64,000 nt of DNA from Larsenimonas rhizosphaerae (GCF_023700005.1 NZ_JAMLJK010000001.1:1781096-1845095); one strand, 5' to 3'; counted from the first letter of the stretch, positions 45,521-54,408 are shown. The notes: generated from the letters alone by a model not told the origin. Program-made: numbers and translations.

Positions 45521-46302
45521 CGGTGTCTCAACACATGCACGGGATAAATGGCGGTATATGCCCCGTCATCTACCGCCAGGGTACGACAGGTCACTCCATA
45601 GACCTCGGATAATCGCGCAGGCGTCATGACCTGAGCGGTAGGCCCCTGATGGCGCACCTGTCCGTTGACCAGCATGACGGCCTGGTCGGCGTAGCGTGTC
45701 GCCAGGTTCATGTCGTGCAGAATCGAAATGGTCATGATGCCGTGTTCACGCGTGTACTCCGTGACCGCCTCGAGCATTGACAACTGGTTGGCCAGATCCA
45801 GTGCCGAGGTCGGCTCATCCAGCAACAGCAGCCTTGGCGAGCGTACCAGTGCCAGCGCCAGCGCGATCATCTGGCGCTCCCCGCCAGACAGATTCTTCGG
45901 GCAACTGTCTGCAAAACGCTCAAGCCCCAACCGGCCCAGAACCTCCGATGCCCGACGTCGACTGTCAGAGCCGGTTCGCCAGGACAGCTTCGTACTGCTC
46001 TGGGCCAGAAGCAGCAATTCAAAAACGCTCAGGCGCACGTTCAAGGATGTCATGTCCTGAGCGACATAACCGATTTTTCGGGCCGCATCGACCCGGGATA
46101 ACTGACTCAGCGTATCGCCATCCACCTCAACCTGGCCGGTGAAGGCCTGCAGGCCGCAGATAGCGCGCATGAACGTGGTCTTGCCCGCACCATTTGGGCC
46201 CAGCACTGTCAGGGACTCCCCCGCTTCAAGGGAGATGGAGACGTGATCCACGATACGGCGCCCGCCAAGATCCACACAGATGTCCGTTGTCCGGAAACTC
46301 AT
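45517..46302 (-). CDS. FecE-type ABC transporter ATPase, iron/siderophore or B12 uptake
   Basis: A 261-residue ABC ATPase. Walker A is GPNGAGKTT, the signature is LSGGERQ, Walker B is LLLLDEPTSALD, and the H-loop is ILHDMN. It is closest in pattern to the FecE/FhuC/BtuD group. It overlaps the permease gene upstream by 4 bases. No substrate-binding protein or TonB receptor gene is present, so the ligand must be supplied from elsewhere. The upstream Fur-like box supports iron. Confidence 0.9.
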   Translation of the reverse strand: MSFRTTDICVDLGGRRIVDHVSISLEAGESLTVLGPNGAGKTTFMRAICGLQAFTGQVEVDGDTLSQLSRVDAARKIGYVAQDMTSLNVRLSVFELLLLAQSSTKLSWRTGSDSRRRASEVLGRLGLERFADSCPKNLSGGERQMIALALALVRSPRLLLLDEPTSALDLANQLSMLEAVTEYTREHGIMTISILHDMNLATRYADQAVMLVNGQVRHQGPTAQVMTPARLSEVYGVTCRTLAVDDGAYTAIYPVHVLRHR

Positions 46303-47381
46303 CGAGCACTCAACCTCTGGTCACGAATAATCAGGATAATGAAAAAGGGCAGACCGATCAGAGAGGTCACCATACCGATCGGCAGGGCCACGCCCGGCAC
46401 CACCAGCTTGCTGACAAGCGATGCCACGGTCATGAAAATGGCCCCGCAGGCAAGCGTCACTCCGACCAGAAAACGCTGGTCCTCACCAACCATCATCCGT
46501 GCAACATGAGGCGCCACCAGTCCGACAAAACCAATGATTCCCACCACGGATGTTACCGCCCCGGCCATGACTGCTGCTGCTACCAGCATCAGAATACGAA
46601 GCCTGCGAACATTGATGCCGAAGACCGCCGCCTCGTCACCGAAGCTGCGCAGCGCCGTCAGTGCCCAGGCCTTGAGCAGCACCAGCGGCACCACTACCCC
46701 AATGACCACGGCCGTAAGCTGAACCTTGTCCCAGGACGCGCGCAGCAACGATCCCATCATCCAGAACACCATGCTTTGCAACTGATCAGCCGTTGCCAGG
46801 TACTGCACTAGGCCCAGAAGTGCGCTGAAGACAAAGTGAATGGCAATCCCCAGCAGCGTGATGGTCTGAAGCCCCATCTGGCGCCCCGCCAGCAGCAGGA
46901 TCAGTCCAACGGTAATCAGCGAAAAGAAAAAGGCGTTGCCTGCGACCACAAGGCTCTCATTCAAGAACGGCAACGCCGACAGGACCGAGGTATTGAACGC
47001 CAGGGCAAGCGAAGCTCCAAAGCCTGCAGCAGATGAAATGCCCAGCGTAAGCGGCTCGGCCAGAGGGTTATTGAGTACAATCTGCATCAGCAGACCTGCC
47101 AGGGCCAGCCCCATCCCCGCCAGCACCGCCATCACGGTCATGGGCATGCGAAGCTGCCAGATGATGACACGCGTGCTGTCCGACACGGCGCCGGGGTCTA
47201 CCAGCCCCTTCAGTACCTGACCGAATGAAAGTGTTCCCGAGCCGATCATGATATCTGCTACCAGCGCCACGGCCGCCAGCACCATCAACAGAATCAGCAG
47301 CAGCGAACGGTGCAGGATCTGACGTCGATAACGCACAAGGCTTGCGTCTTCCAGGCCCGCCTGGGTCAGGGATGAAGTCAT
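46299..47381 (-). CDS. FecCD-type ABC transporter permease
   Basis: A 360-residue permease with about ten membrane segments, of the BtuC/FecCD family. Typical blocks are WQLRMPMTVMAVLAGMGLALAG, NNPLAEPLTLGISSAAGFGA and FVGLVAPHVARMMVG. The first residues (to about 25) are a charged cytoplasmic tail. ATG 47381 has GGAG 4 bases upstream; the TTG at 47396 is less likely. A structured leader with a terminator and a Fur-box promoter lies upstream. Confidence 0.92.
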   Translation of the reverse strand: MTSSLTQAGLEDASLVRYRRQILHRSLLLILLMVLAAVALVADIMIGSGTLSFGQVLKGLVDPGAVSDSTRVIIWQLRMPMTVMAVLAGMGLALAGLLMQIVLNNPLAEPLTLGISSAAGFGASLALAFNTSVLSALPFLNESLVVAGNAFFFSLITVGLILLLAGRQMGLQTITLLGIAIHFVFSALLGLVQYLATADQLQSMVFWMMGSLLRASWDKVQLTAVVIGVVVPLVLLKAWALTALRSFGDEAAVFGINVRRLRILMLVAAAVMAGAVTSVVGIIGFVGLVAPHVARMMVGEDQRFLVGVTLACGAIFMTVASLVSKLVVPGVALPIGMVTSLIGLPFFIILIIRDQRLSAR

Positions 47382-47442
47382 GTTACTCCGCTGCAAGTTG
47401 ACAGAACCAAGAGAAAACCGATGCGGGCCTGCCCCACGGGCA

Positions 47443-47470
47443 ATAAAAAGGCCATCCCATCAGGACGGCC
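47443..47470 (-). terminator. Intrinsic terminator upstream of the FecCD permease gene
   Basis: An 8-bp stem (minus strand GGCCGTCC with GGATGGCC, loop TGATG) is followed by TTTTTATT. It lies about 62 bases before the permease ATG and about 105 bases after the predicted transcript start near 47550. It may terminate a small RNA, attenuate the transporter operon, or end the upstream HAD-gene transcript. Confidence 0.75.
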
Positions 47471-47550
47471 GTTTCAGGGAATGCATTCGGCATGTGGCCA
47501 GGCGGCGCACAGGCACAGCCTGTGCCAAGGGCCGCCCACCAGCTGTTATG
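47443..47550 (-). ncRNA. Candidate iron-regulated small RNA or attenuated leader
   Basis: Between a promoter with a Fur-like box and an intrinsic terminator lies about 105 bases with strong pairing. An inner 7-bp repeat GGCACAG/CTGTGCC (47512-47526) is enclosed by GGCGGC/GCCGCC (47501-47506 with 47531-47536), enclosed by GGCAT/ATGCC (47489-47493 with 47548-47552). A single-stranded-looking stretch (minus strand GAATGCATTCCCTGAAAC) separates it from the terminator. The layout resembles RyhB/PrrF-type RNAs, but I see no sequence match to either. It could equally be the 5' leader of the transporter operon. Confidence 0.4.
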
Positions 47551-47556
47551 CCACGG

Positions 47557-47594
47557 AGTATAAACACTCTACTTTCGATATGACAATCATTCGC
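47557..47594 (-). promoter_or_regulatory. Promoter with overlapping Fur-like box
   Basis: On the minus strand TTGTCA (47586-47581), 18 bases, then TATACT (47562-47557): each hexamer matches five of six consensus bases. A Fur-like 19-mer at 47576-47594 (ATGACAATCATT core) covers the -35 and agrees with the classical GATAATGATAATCATTATC box at 12 positions. Iron-replete repression is the inference. Confidence 0.6.
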
Positions 47595-47609
47595 ACCTGC
47601 AGTTCACTT

Positions 47610-48416
47610 TTACCGACGATCAAGCAGCTCACTCCGCAGGGTTCTGGCTACTGCCGCATCATGATGATCACCAATGACGGGAACCTCGGGCAACAGTGTG
47701 AACAAGCGAGGATTGGCGTTGGAGACGACAAACGGCCTGCCGGCCACCTGCAGCATTTCCAGATCGTTGAGGTTGTCACCAAAGGCCAGACAGTCGTCAG
47801 CGTTCAGTGAAAGGCGCTCCAGCAGCGAGCTCAAGGCCCGCCCCTTGTTGGCATCCGGGGCCATGACTTCCAGGGAGTTGGGCAGGGAATAGGTCACATA
47901 CACGCGCGTATCAAACCGTGCCAGAATTTCTGTTTCAAGCGATGCCAGCAGCCGTGGCTCACCGATGAAAAATACCTTGCCGATGTGTGAATGCTCGTCA
48001 GCCCCGGGCTGACCAAGCCGATAGGCAAAGCCGGTACTTTCATGGAAAGCCAGCAATGCTTCATCCGGTGCATCGACCCACCAGTGCTCCCGGGTATACA
48101 CGTTAAGCCGCACGGCCGCGGGCACGTCCAGCTCGGTCATCAGAGACCGGGCGATAGATGCCTCCAGGGGGCGCTCGAACAGTACCTCGTCGTCGGGCGA
48201 CTGTAACCATGCGCCATTGGTGCTGATGATGTGTGCCTGAACGCCCAGTTGGCGCCGTACTTCCGCGATATCAATGGCGTGACGACCGGAGGCAATGGCG
48301 AGATGGTGCCCCTGGGCTTCAAGTGCCTGAAAGGTCTCGATCGTCAGGGGATCGAGCTCATGGCGGGTATTGAGCAGCGTATTATCCAGATCAGTAACCA
48401 CCAGCTTCTTGGTCAT
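47610..48416 (-). CDS. Cof-type HAD-superfamily sugar-phosphatase-like hydrolase
   Basis: A 268-residue HAD phosphatase with a type IIB cap. Motif I is DLDNTLLNT, motif II ISTNG, motif III Lys in DANKGRAL, and motif IV FGDNLNDLEML. This subgroup removes phosphate from sugar phosphates or pyridoxal phosphate; the substrate is unclear. It starts 25 bases after the GlcNAc kinase gene and is likely in the same operon, which suggests an amino-sugar phosphate. ATG 48416 is chosen over TTG 48419. Confidence 0.9.
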   Translation of the reverse strand: MTKKLVVTDLDNTLLNTRHELDPLTIETFQALEAQGHHLAIASGRHAIDIAEVRRQLGVQAHIISTNGAWLQSPDDEVLFERPLEASIARSLMTELDVPAAVRLNVYTREHWWVDAPDEALLAFHESTGFAYRLGQPGADEHSHIGKVFFIGEPRLLASLETEILARFDTRVYVTYSLPNSLEVMAPDANKGRALSSLLERLSLNADDCLAFGDNLNDLEMLQVAGRPFVVSNANPRLFTLLPEVPVIGDHHDAAVARTLRSELLDRR

Positions 48417-48441
48417 CAAACATTCCCAGTATGAGTGTAAA

Positions 48442-49335
48442 TCAGGAGAGTGCGCGACCGGCGGTCAGCGCACGTTGTAAAAGGCAGGCACCACCGTCCA
48501 GCGCAGAGCCTGTAGCCGGCACGTAACGTCGAGCCAGACGATCAGGCAACCAGGGCGCAAGCAAAGGGCCGAGGCTGCCGGTCAGGGCCACGGGGTAACT
48601 GCCCTCAGGGTCAAGGGCATCAATCATGAGCGCCATTTCCTGCCCGGCACGGGCCAGCAAGGCAGCCGCGACCGGGTGACCGGCCTGGCGCAGCACCACA
48701 GGGGCCAACAGACCATAGTCACGTGCACTGGCCCCGGCAAATCGGCTGACGAGTGCCTCCGGGGTTGCTACATCAAGTGCATCGGCCAGCGCCTGACACA
48801 GCGCATCGGCAGGGCCTCGACCATCCAGCCCCTTTTGCAGATGCGGGAGTACATGCAGCCCCAGCCAGGCCCCGCTGGCTTCATCTCCGGCCGGAAACCC
48901 ATAACCGCCAAGCAGTCGATGATTGCCCCCTTCATCGCGCATGGCACCAATACTGCCGGTGCCCAGTGCCAGCATGACCCCTGCCCGTTCAGGATGAGCC
49001 CCCCACAGCGAGGTCACTGCATCGCTTTCAAGCACCAGCATCCGACATGCCGGCGCCTGGGAGGCAAAGGCATCACGCCATTCGACATGGTTCATGCCGG
49101 CAAGGCCGGCCGCCAGCGCGCACCGTGTCCAGTCAAGAGACTCACCGGCCTCGGTGGCAGCACGGCAGGCCAGTGCCTCAATCACCTGCCAGGCCGAGAT
49201 CACCCCCAGTGAAAGAGCGGAAGCCTCTCCAGTCACCTCGATGGTGACACCATTGGTAGCATGGTATAAAAGCCGGGTACCGGTGCCTCCGCCATCCACG
49301 ATAATCCGCGCCGTACCGGTCTCAGATAACGTCAC
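48442..49335 (-). CDS. BadF/BcrA-type N-acetylglucosamine kinase
   Basis: A 297-residue sugar kinase of the BadF/BadG/BcrA/BcrD ATPase family. The first ATP loop is VDGGGTGTRLL, the second LALGTGSIGA, and GGYGFPAGDEASGAWLGL is the family block seen in GlcNAc/GlcN kinases. With nagA upstream (14-base overlap) it likely phosphorylates recycled or imported GlcNAc, then deacetylated by NagA. The start is GTG 49335. nagB and a PTS gene are not seen here. Confidence 0.88.
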   Translation of the reverse strand: MTLSETGTARIIVDGGGTGTRLLYHATNGVTIEVTGEASALSLGVISAWQVIEALACRAATEAGESLDWTRCALAAGLAGMNHVEWRDAFASQAPACRMLVLESDAVTSLWGAHPERAGVMLALGTGSIGAMRDEGGNHRLLGGYGFPAGDEASGAWLGLHVLPHLQKGLDGRGPADALCQALADALDVATPEALVSRFAGASARDYGLLAPVVLRQAGHPVAAALLARAGQEMALMIDALDPEGSYPVALTGSLGPLLAPWLPDRLARRYVPATGSALDGGACLLQRALTAGRALS

Positions 49336-50431
49336 GGTTTACCTCCTGCCCATTCACCAGCACACGCTGAAGTCGGCGATCACGTCCCATGACGACTAGA
49401 TCAGCCCGCTTTCCGGGTAAAAGCTCACCTCGGTCCTCAAGGCCAAGATAACGAGCGGGCCAGGTGGACAGACGCCTTGAGGCTACTGCCCAGCTGTCTC
49501 CCAGCGCGATCCAGTTTCGAAAGGCCTGATCCATCGTCAGTGCGCTGCCTGCCAGCGTGCCATCCTCCAGACGGACGCTGTTGCCATGCTTGTAAACCCG
49601 ATGCGCTCCCAGCTTGTACTCGCCATCAGGCATCCCGGCCGCAGCCGTGGCATCGGTAACCCCATACAGACAGGGGATGGCCCGCATCGCCGTCAGCATG
49701 GCACCCTGCTCGACATGCACCAGGTCAGGAATGATCTCAGCGTAGTATGAGTGAGCCAGCGCGGCAGTGGCGATCCCCGGATCACGATGCGATACGCCGG
49801 TCATGGCATTGAAAAGGTGAGTAAACCCGCTGGCACCAGCGGCCAGTGCCGTTACACCGTCCTGATAGCAGCCGCAGCTGTGCCCGACCTGCACCCGGAC
49901 CCCCTGCTCCGCCAGAAAGGTAATCATTTCCGTGTGACCGTCGATCTCCGGCGCCAGTGTTACAACGCGAATCGGCGCATGAGCCATCAACGCCATCATC
50001 TGCTCCGACGAGCCGGGCCGGGCAAACGCAGGCTGTGCGCCAAGCTTGTCCGGGTGAATGAAAGGCCCTTCCAGGTGCACTCCCAGAATATCTGCACCAC
50101 TGGGAGTGTCGCTGGCCATCGCTTCCGCCACAGCGTCCAGTGCCTGCTCGATATCCGGCATGGGGGCAGTCATGGTAGTCACCAGTACACTGGTGGTCCC
50201 AAACCGGGCGTGTGTACGTGCCAGGACGCCGGGGGCCATACCGCCTTCCATGGCATCCCGACCGCCACCACCATGGACATGCAGATCGATAAATCCAGGA
50301 AGAATACGTGGCGTATCGTTATCCCGAGGGGTCACCGGCACCCCGTTGATATCATCAATGATGCCATCGCGTATGGTCAGGGTGCCGTCCAGCCAGCCAT
50401 CGGGCGTGAGTAGATAACCAGTCAATCGCAT
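49322..50431 (-). CDS. nagA: N-acetylglucosamine-6-phosphate deacetylase NagA
   Basis: A 369-residue amidohydrolase that converts GlcNAc-6-phosphate to glucosamine-6-phosphate. The metal site begins LPGFIDLHVHGGGGRDAM; the substrate blocks are GVHLEGPFIHPDKLGAQ and THLFNAMTGVSHRDPG; the catalytic Asp is in YGVTDATAAAGMPDG. It is the first gene of the nagA-kinase-HAD operon and overlaps the kinase by 14 bases. In this context it can serve murein recycling or chitin use. Confidence 0.96.
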   Translation of the reverse strand: MRLTGYLLTPDGWLDGTLTIRDGIIDDINGVPVTPRDNDTPRILPGFIDLHVHGGGGRDAMEGGMAPGVLARTHARFGTTSVLVTTMTAPMPDIEQALDAVAEAMASDTPSGADILGVHLEGPFIHPDKLGAQPAFARPGSSEQMMALMAHAPIRVVTLAPEIDGHTEMITFLAEQGVRVQVGHSCGCYQDGVTALAAGASGFTHLFNAMTGVSHRDPGIATAALAHSYYAEIIPDLVHVEQGAMLTAMRAIPCLYGVTDATAAAGMPDGEYKLGAHRVYKHGNSVRLEDGTLAGSALTMDQAFRNWIALGDSWAVASRRLSTWPARYLGLEDRGELLPGKRADLVVMGRDRRLQRVLVNGQEVNRDVI

Positions 50432-50624
50432 GCTCGATCGTGTCCTTGCCGATAGATAACTGTTGTGGTCACTGAGTGATCACCAGATTACCGTGTTTAG
50501 GCTTCCGGCTCACGTCGTCGCGAAATCAACCGTGTCCGGACATCATGAAGATAACGGTATAAAATAGACAGCACCATGGCTTCCCGGCACGCTGAGCCGA
50601 AACCCAACCTGCACCGGAGCATTC

Positions 50625-51623
50625 ATGGCGTTATCATCTTCCCGGCCGACCCTGCCGGTTCATCTGGTCAGCGGGTTTCTTGGAAGCGGCAAGACTACAC
50701 TGATCAATCATCTGGTACAGCAGCCCGACCTTTCCCGAGCGCTGGTCATCGTCAATGAGTTTGGCGATATTGCCCTGGATCATCACCTGTATGCCGAAAG
50801 TCATGACCAGCAGATCATTACATTAAAAAGCGGGTGCATCTGCTGCTCCCTGCAAAAGGATCTGCAACACACCCTGAGGGATGTGCTGTGGCGATTTTCA
50901 CGTCAGGGCCAGCGTCAGTTTGATCAGGTTATCATCGAAACCACAGGGCTGGCCGACCCGGCACCGATTCTTCATACCCTGACCCGGGATCCACGCCTCG
51001 CACGCCAGCTTCATCTTGACCAATTGATCGTGACCGTAGACGCCTGCCATATCGACGCTACCCTTGAGCATCATCCCGAAGCGCTGCAACAGATGGCTCT
51101 GGCAGACGTACTGATGCTTACCAAAACCGACCTGGTAACAGAGGCGGAAATCCAGCGCCTTTGGGCAACACTGAACGCACGCTACCCCACCGCGATAAAG
51201 GCGTGCACTACACCGGAACTTCTGGCAGCGATGACTTTCCGGCCCACGCGCCTCCCACCGGCCGGGCCACTGTTCATGCCGGTGCCAGTCCCTCGCCATA
51301 CTGCAGGCTGTGTGGCGATGGGGTATCAGCAGTCCAGCGGGATCCCTCCAGGTCCGGAAGCCATGACAGATTGGCTGGATGCACTTCTTTATGCTCATGG
51401 AGACCGTATCCTGCGCATAAAGGGCCTGCTTCGCGGCCCGCAGGGGCAGGCGTGGCTGATCAATGGCCTGAGGCATCAACGAGCCCCCCTGCAGGCCATG
51501 CTCACTTCACACGATGCTGCCTCCCCACTGCTTGAACTGGTATTCATTCTGGGATCGGCCGAGGACACCCGCTGGCTGAATGAGGCCGTGAGGGCGTTAT
51601 CCCCCTGGCTTTCGGCGGCTTGA
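50625..51623 (+). CDS. COG0523 (CobW-family) metal-handling GTPase
   Basis: A 332-residue G3E-family GTPase. It has the P-loop VSGFLGSGKTTL, an NEFGDIALD switch, the metal motif CICC in GCICCSLQ, ETTGLADPAPI and the guanine motif TKTDL. The C-terminal CobW domain follows. Members act as metal insertases or zinc-stress chaperones; no cobalamin genes are near, so a zinc role is more likely than CobW proper. ACCGGAG precedes the ATG. I found no convincing Zur box. Confidence 0.9.
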   Translation: MALSSSRPTLPVHLVSGFLGSGKTTLINHLVQQPDLSRALVIVNEFGDIALDHHLYAESHDQQIITLKSGCICCSLQKDLQHTLRDVLWRFSRQGQRQFDQVIIETTGLADPAPILHTLTRDPRLARQLHLDQLIVTVDACHIDATLEHHPEALQQMALADVLMLTKTDLVTEAEIQRLWATLNARYPTAIKACTTPELLAAMTFRPTRLPPAGPLFMPVPVPRHTAGCVAMGYQQSSGIPPGPEAMTDWLDALLYAHGDRILRIKGLLRGPQGQAWLINGLRHQRAPLQAMLTSHDAASPLLELVFILGSAEDTRWLNEAVRALSPWLSAA

Positions 51624-51689
51624 ATTTCGACGCCATCGACACCATCCCATCCTGAACAGGAACATACTTATCCGCTTACGGAGAACATC

Positions 51690-52331
51690 ATGACAACACT
51701 GGTAGTAGGTGCCCATGGCAAGATCGGTCAGCGTCTGTGCGAGCGTGCTGTCAGCGAAGGACTGTCGGTCAGGGCGCTGGTGCGCAACGAGGAGCAGCAG
51801 AACGAGCTTGCCCGGACTGGCGTCGAGACGGTAATCGGTGATCTTGAAGGTGATCTGGCTCATGCATTTGAAGGATGTGACGAGGTGGTATTCACTGCCG
51901 GCTCAGGCCCTCACACCGGCGCCGACAAGACCCTCATGATCGATCTCAACGGCGCATGGCGCTGTGTGGAATACGCAGAGGCACTGAACATGAAACGCTT
52001 TATCATGGTCAGCACCCTGCACAGGGAGCCTCTGGATGGCCCCGACGCCCTGGTGCCGTACCTTGCGGCCAAGCGCGCCGCGGATTATCGGGTAACAGCC
52101 TCTACTGTCCCCCATGTACTGGTACGTCCCGGACGGCTGACCGATGACAGGGGTACAGGGCATTATTCCATCGCGGTAACCGAGGAAAATGGTGGCCGAA
52201 CCAGCCGTGACAATGTCGCCGAGGCTATCGTGCACCTTCTGGGCACCCCCGTCACTGACGCCCTTGATCTCCCGTTGCTGGACGGCGATACGCCCTGGTC
52301 CGAACTTGAGAAATCACTGTCACACGGCTGA
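51690..52331 (+). CDS. NAD(P)-binding Rossmann protein, atypical SDR (YwnB-like)
   Basis: A 213-residue Rossmann-fold protein. The dinucleotide loop is VVGAHGKIGQ at the N-terminus, followed by VRNEEQQ and VIGDLEGDL. There is no classical YxxxK active site, as in the atypical NAD(P)H-binding, NmrA-like group. It follows the GTPase gene by 66 bases with GGAG before the ATG. The substrate is unknown. Confidence 0.88.
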   Translation: MTTLVVGAHGKIGQRLCERAVSEGLSVRALVRNEEQQNELARTGVETVIGDLEGDLAHAFEGCDEVVFTAGSGPHTGADKTLMIDLNGAWRCVEYAEALNMKRFIMVSTLHREPLDGPDALVPYLAAKRAADYRVTASTVPHVLVRPGRLTDDRGTGHYSIAVTEENGGRTSRDNVAEAIVHLLGTPVTDALDLPLLDGDTPWSELEKSLSHG

Positions 52332-52410
52332 AATAGTCACTTCCCCTTTCCCCATTCAGGGCGACCCCTTATAGTAAGGCGCCCTGACCCGCCAGACACG
52401 ATCGAGACTC

Positions 52411-54372
52411 ATGCTTCAAAACAACTCGCTGCTCGCCCAGCTCAAGCAAAACCTTCGCAGCCAGACGCCACGGGTAACCGGCACCATCAAGGCTACCGAT
52501 AAAAGCTATGGCTTCATGGATGCCGATGATGGCAACAGCTATTTTGTGCCACCGCCCTTCATGAAAAACGTTCTGCACGGTGACCGGGTAGAAGCCGTTC
52601 TGCATACCGAAAACGAGCGTCAAAGCGTCGAGCCCGATAGCCTGCTGGAGCCGGGGCTTGATCGTTTCATCGGCCGCGTCAGAAAGCGTGATGGCAAGCT
52701 GGCCGTCACACCGGATCACCCTTCGATCCGTCTGGCGATGAATGCCCGAATGGGCAAGCGCATGGGTGATCAGGAGGTTGCCGACGGTGACTGGGTCGAG
52801 GCACGCTTGCTCCGCCACCCGATGAAACCGGACGACAAAAGCTTTTTCGTTCAGATCGAAGCACTGATCGCCCCGAAGGACGCCGCCGATGTTCCTTGGC
52901 GCGTCACCCTGGCCCGCCATGCGCTGGAGCAGGCCTCACCCGCCGACGAGGCGCCGCGAACCCTGCGCGATGAAGGCCTTGAGCGGGAAGATCTTACCGA
53001 GGTGCCCTTCTTCACCATCGACAGCGCCTCGACCCAGGACATGGATGATGCCCTGAGCATTATCGAACGGCCCGAAGGTGGCTGGCGCCTGACGGTAGCA
53101 ATTGCCGATCCCACCGGCTATATCGCTCCGAATGATCCGGTCGATCGCGAAGCACGCCAGCGGGCCTTTACGGTATACCTGCCGGGTCAGAACGTGACCA
53201 TGCTGCCGGAATCCCTGGCCAATGACCTGTGCTCACTGAAGGAAAACGAGCAGCGGCCGGTACTGGCCTGCGATATCGATATCGCGGCCGACGGTGAACT
53301 GACAGGCCACCGTTTCTTTGCCGCCACCATTTGCTCAAAGGCCAGGCTGGCCTATGACAAGGTATCTGCCTGGATCGAAACACCGGAACAGGCCGACTGG
53401 GCGCCGAACTTCGAGCGCGGTGCCGAGCAGCTCAAGGCACTGGAAGCCATGACGCTGGCCCGCTACCAGTGGCGACTGACTCATGCCCTGGTTTTCGGAG
53501 ACCGCCCGGATTACGCCTTCGAGCTGGACGAGGCAGGCAATGTACTGGCCATCCATGCCGAGCATCGCCATATATCCCAGCGCATGATCGAAGAATCAAT
53601 GATTGTCGCCAACGTCTGTTGTGCACGCCATCTGGCCGAGCATGTCGGACACGGGATTTATAACGTGCACCTGGGCATCGCTCCTGAAAAGCGCGAAGCG
53701 GCGGCTGAATTTCTGGCCGGTCAGTCCATTAATGCCACGGCAGAGCAGCTGGACCAGCTGGACTACTTCACGGCACTGCGGCGTGATATCGATGCCTCCG
53801 GCAATCTCTGGCTGGAAGCACGGCTGCGCCGCTTCCAGGGGTACGTCAACATGACGGCAACCCCCGGGCCGCATTTCGGCATGGGCCTTGACGCCTATGC
53901 CACCTGGACCTCACCGATTCGCAAGTATGGCGACATGATCAACCATCGCCTTATCAAGCAAACGCTCTCCGGTCAGGCAGATGGCATGCCAGCCGCGGAA
54001 ACCGAGGCAGAAACCGAGCACCTGACCGAGCGTCGCCGTCTTAACCGGATGGCCGAGCGTGACGTGAAGGATTGGCTTTATGTGCGTTTCCTGAGTGATG
54101 ACGCGGCCAACGCCCGTGAATTTGCTGCGGAAATCATGGATATTCGTCGCGGCGGCATGCGTGTACGTCTGCCGGAAAACGGAGCCACGGTATTCCTGCC
54201 CGCGTCCAGCCTTCACAGCGACCGTGATGCGGTCGCCATTGATGACAAGGAAGGCATGGTGACCATCAAGGATGCTCTGACCTGGCGACTGGGAGACACG
54301 CTCACCATCGCCCTGACGGAAGCACGAGAAGAAACCCGCTCGCTGGTCGGCCGACCGGCAGCATCCGAGTAG
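52411..54372 (+). CDS. rnb: Exoribonuclease II
   Basis: A 653-residue 3'-5' exoribonuclease of the RNB family (E. coli RNase II is 644). Cold-shock-like RNA-binding domains occupy about residues 15-150. The RNB catalytic domain has the four-Asp motif FFTIDSASTQDMDDAL, the SLCSLKENEQRP-like region, and TSPIRKYGDMINHRL. A C-terminal S1 domain ends the protein. The length and MLQNNSLLAQLKQ start mark RNase II rather than RNase R. Confidence 0.95.
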   Translation: MLQNNSLLAQLKQNLRSQTPRVTGTIKATDKSYGFMDADDGNSYFVPPPFMKNVLHGDRVEAVLHTENERQSVEPDSLLEPGLDRFIGRVRKRDGKLAVTPDHPSIRLAMNARMGKRMGDQEVADGDWVEARLLRHPMKPDDKSFFVQIEALIAPKDAADVPWRVTLARHALEQASPADEAPRTLRDEGLEREDLTEVPFFTIDSASTQDMDDALSIIERPEGGWRLTVAIADPTGYIAPNDPVDREARQRAFTVYLPGQNVTMLPESLANDLCSLKENEQRPVLACDIDIAADGELTGHRFFAATICSKARLAYDKVSAWIETPEQADWAPNFERGAEQLKALEAMTLARYQWRLTHALVFGDRPDYAFELDEAGNVLAIHAEHRHISQRMIEESMIVANVCCARHLAEHVGHGIYNVHLGIAPEKREAAAEFLAGQSINATAEQLDQLDYFTALRRDIDASGNLWLEARLRRFQGYVNMTATPGPHFGMGLDAYATWTSPIRKYGDMINHRLIKQTLSGQADGMPAAETEAETEHLTERRRLNRMAERDVKDWLYVRFLSDDAANAREFAAEIMDIRRGGMRVRLPENGATVFLPASSLHSDRDAVAIDDKEGMVTIKDALTWRLGDTLTIALTEAREETRSLVGRPAASE

Positions 54373-54386
54373 ATTCTCAGCAGTAC

Positions 54387-54408
54387 GGGCCTGCCTCATG
54401 GCAGGCCC
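54387..54408 (+). terminator. GC-rich hairpin after rnb
   Basis: A 9-bp stem GGGCCTGCC/GGCAGGCCC with loop TCAT, 15 bases past the rnb stop. No T-run follows, so it may protect the mRNA 3' end rather than stop transcription. Confidence 0.45.

Noticed and set aside
47471-47550. Cobalamin riboswitch in the FecCD leader
   Set aside because: The region lacks the conserved B12-box sequence and the usual core; the Fur-like box fits iron better.
50469-50479. Small palindrome TCACTGAGTGA upstream of nagA as a NagR/GntR operator
   Set aside because: Arms of five bases with a one-base centre are too short to call, and it does not match a known NagC or NagR site.
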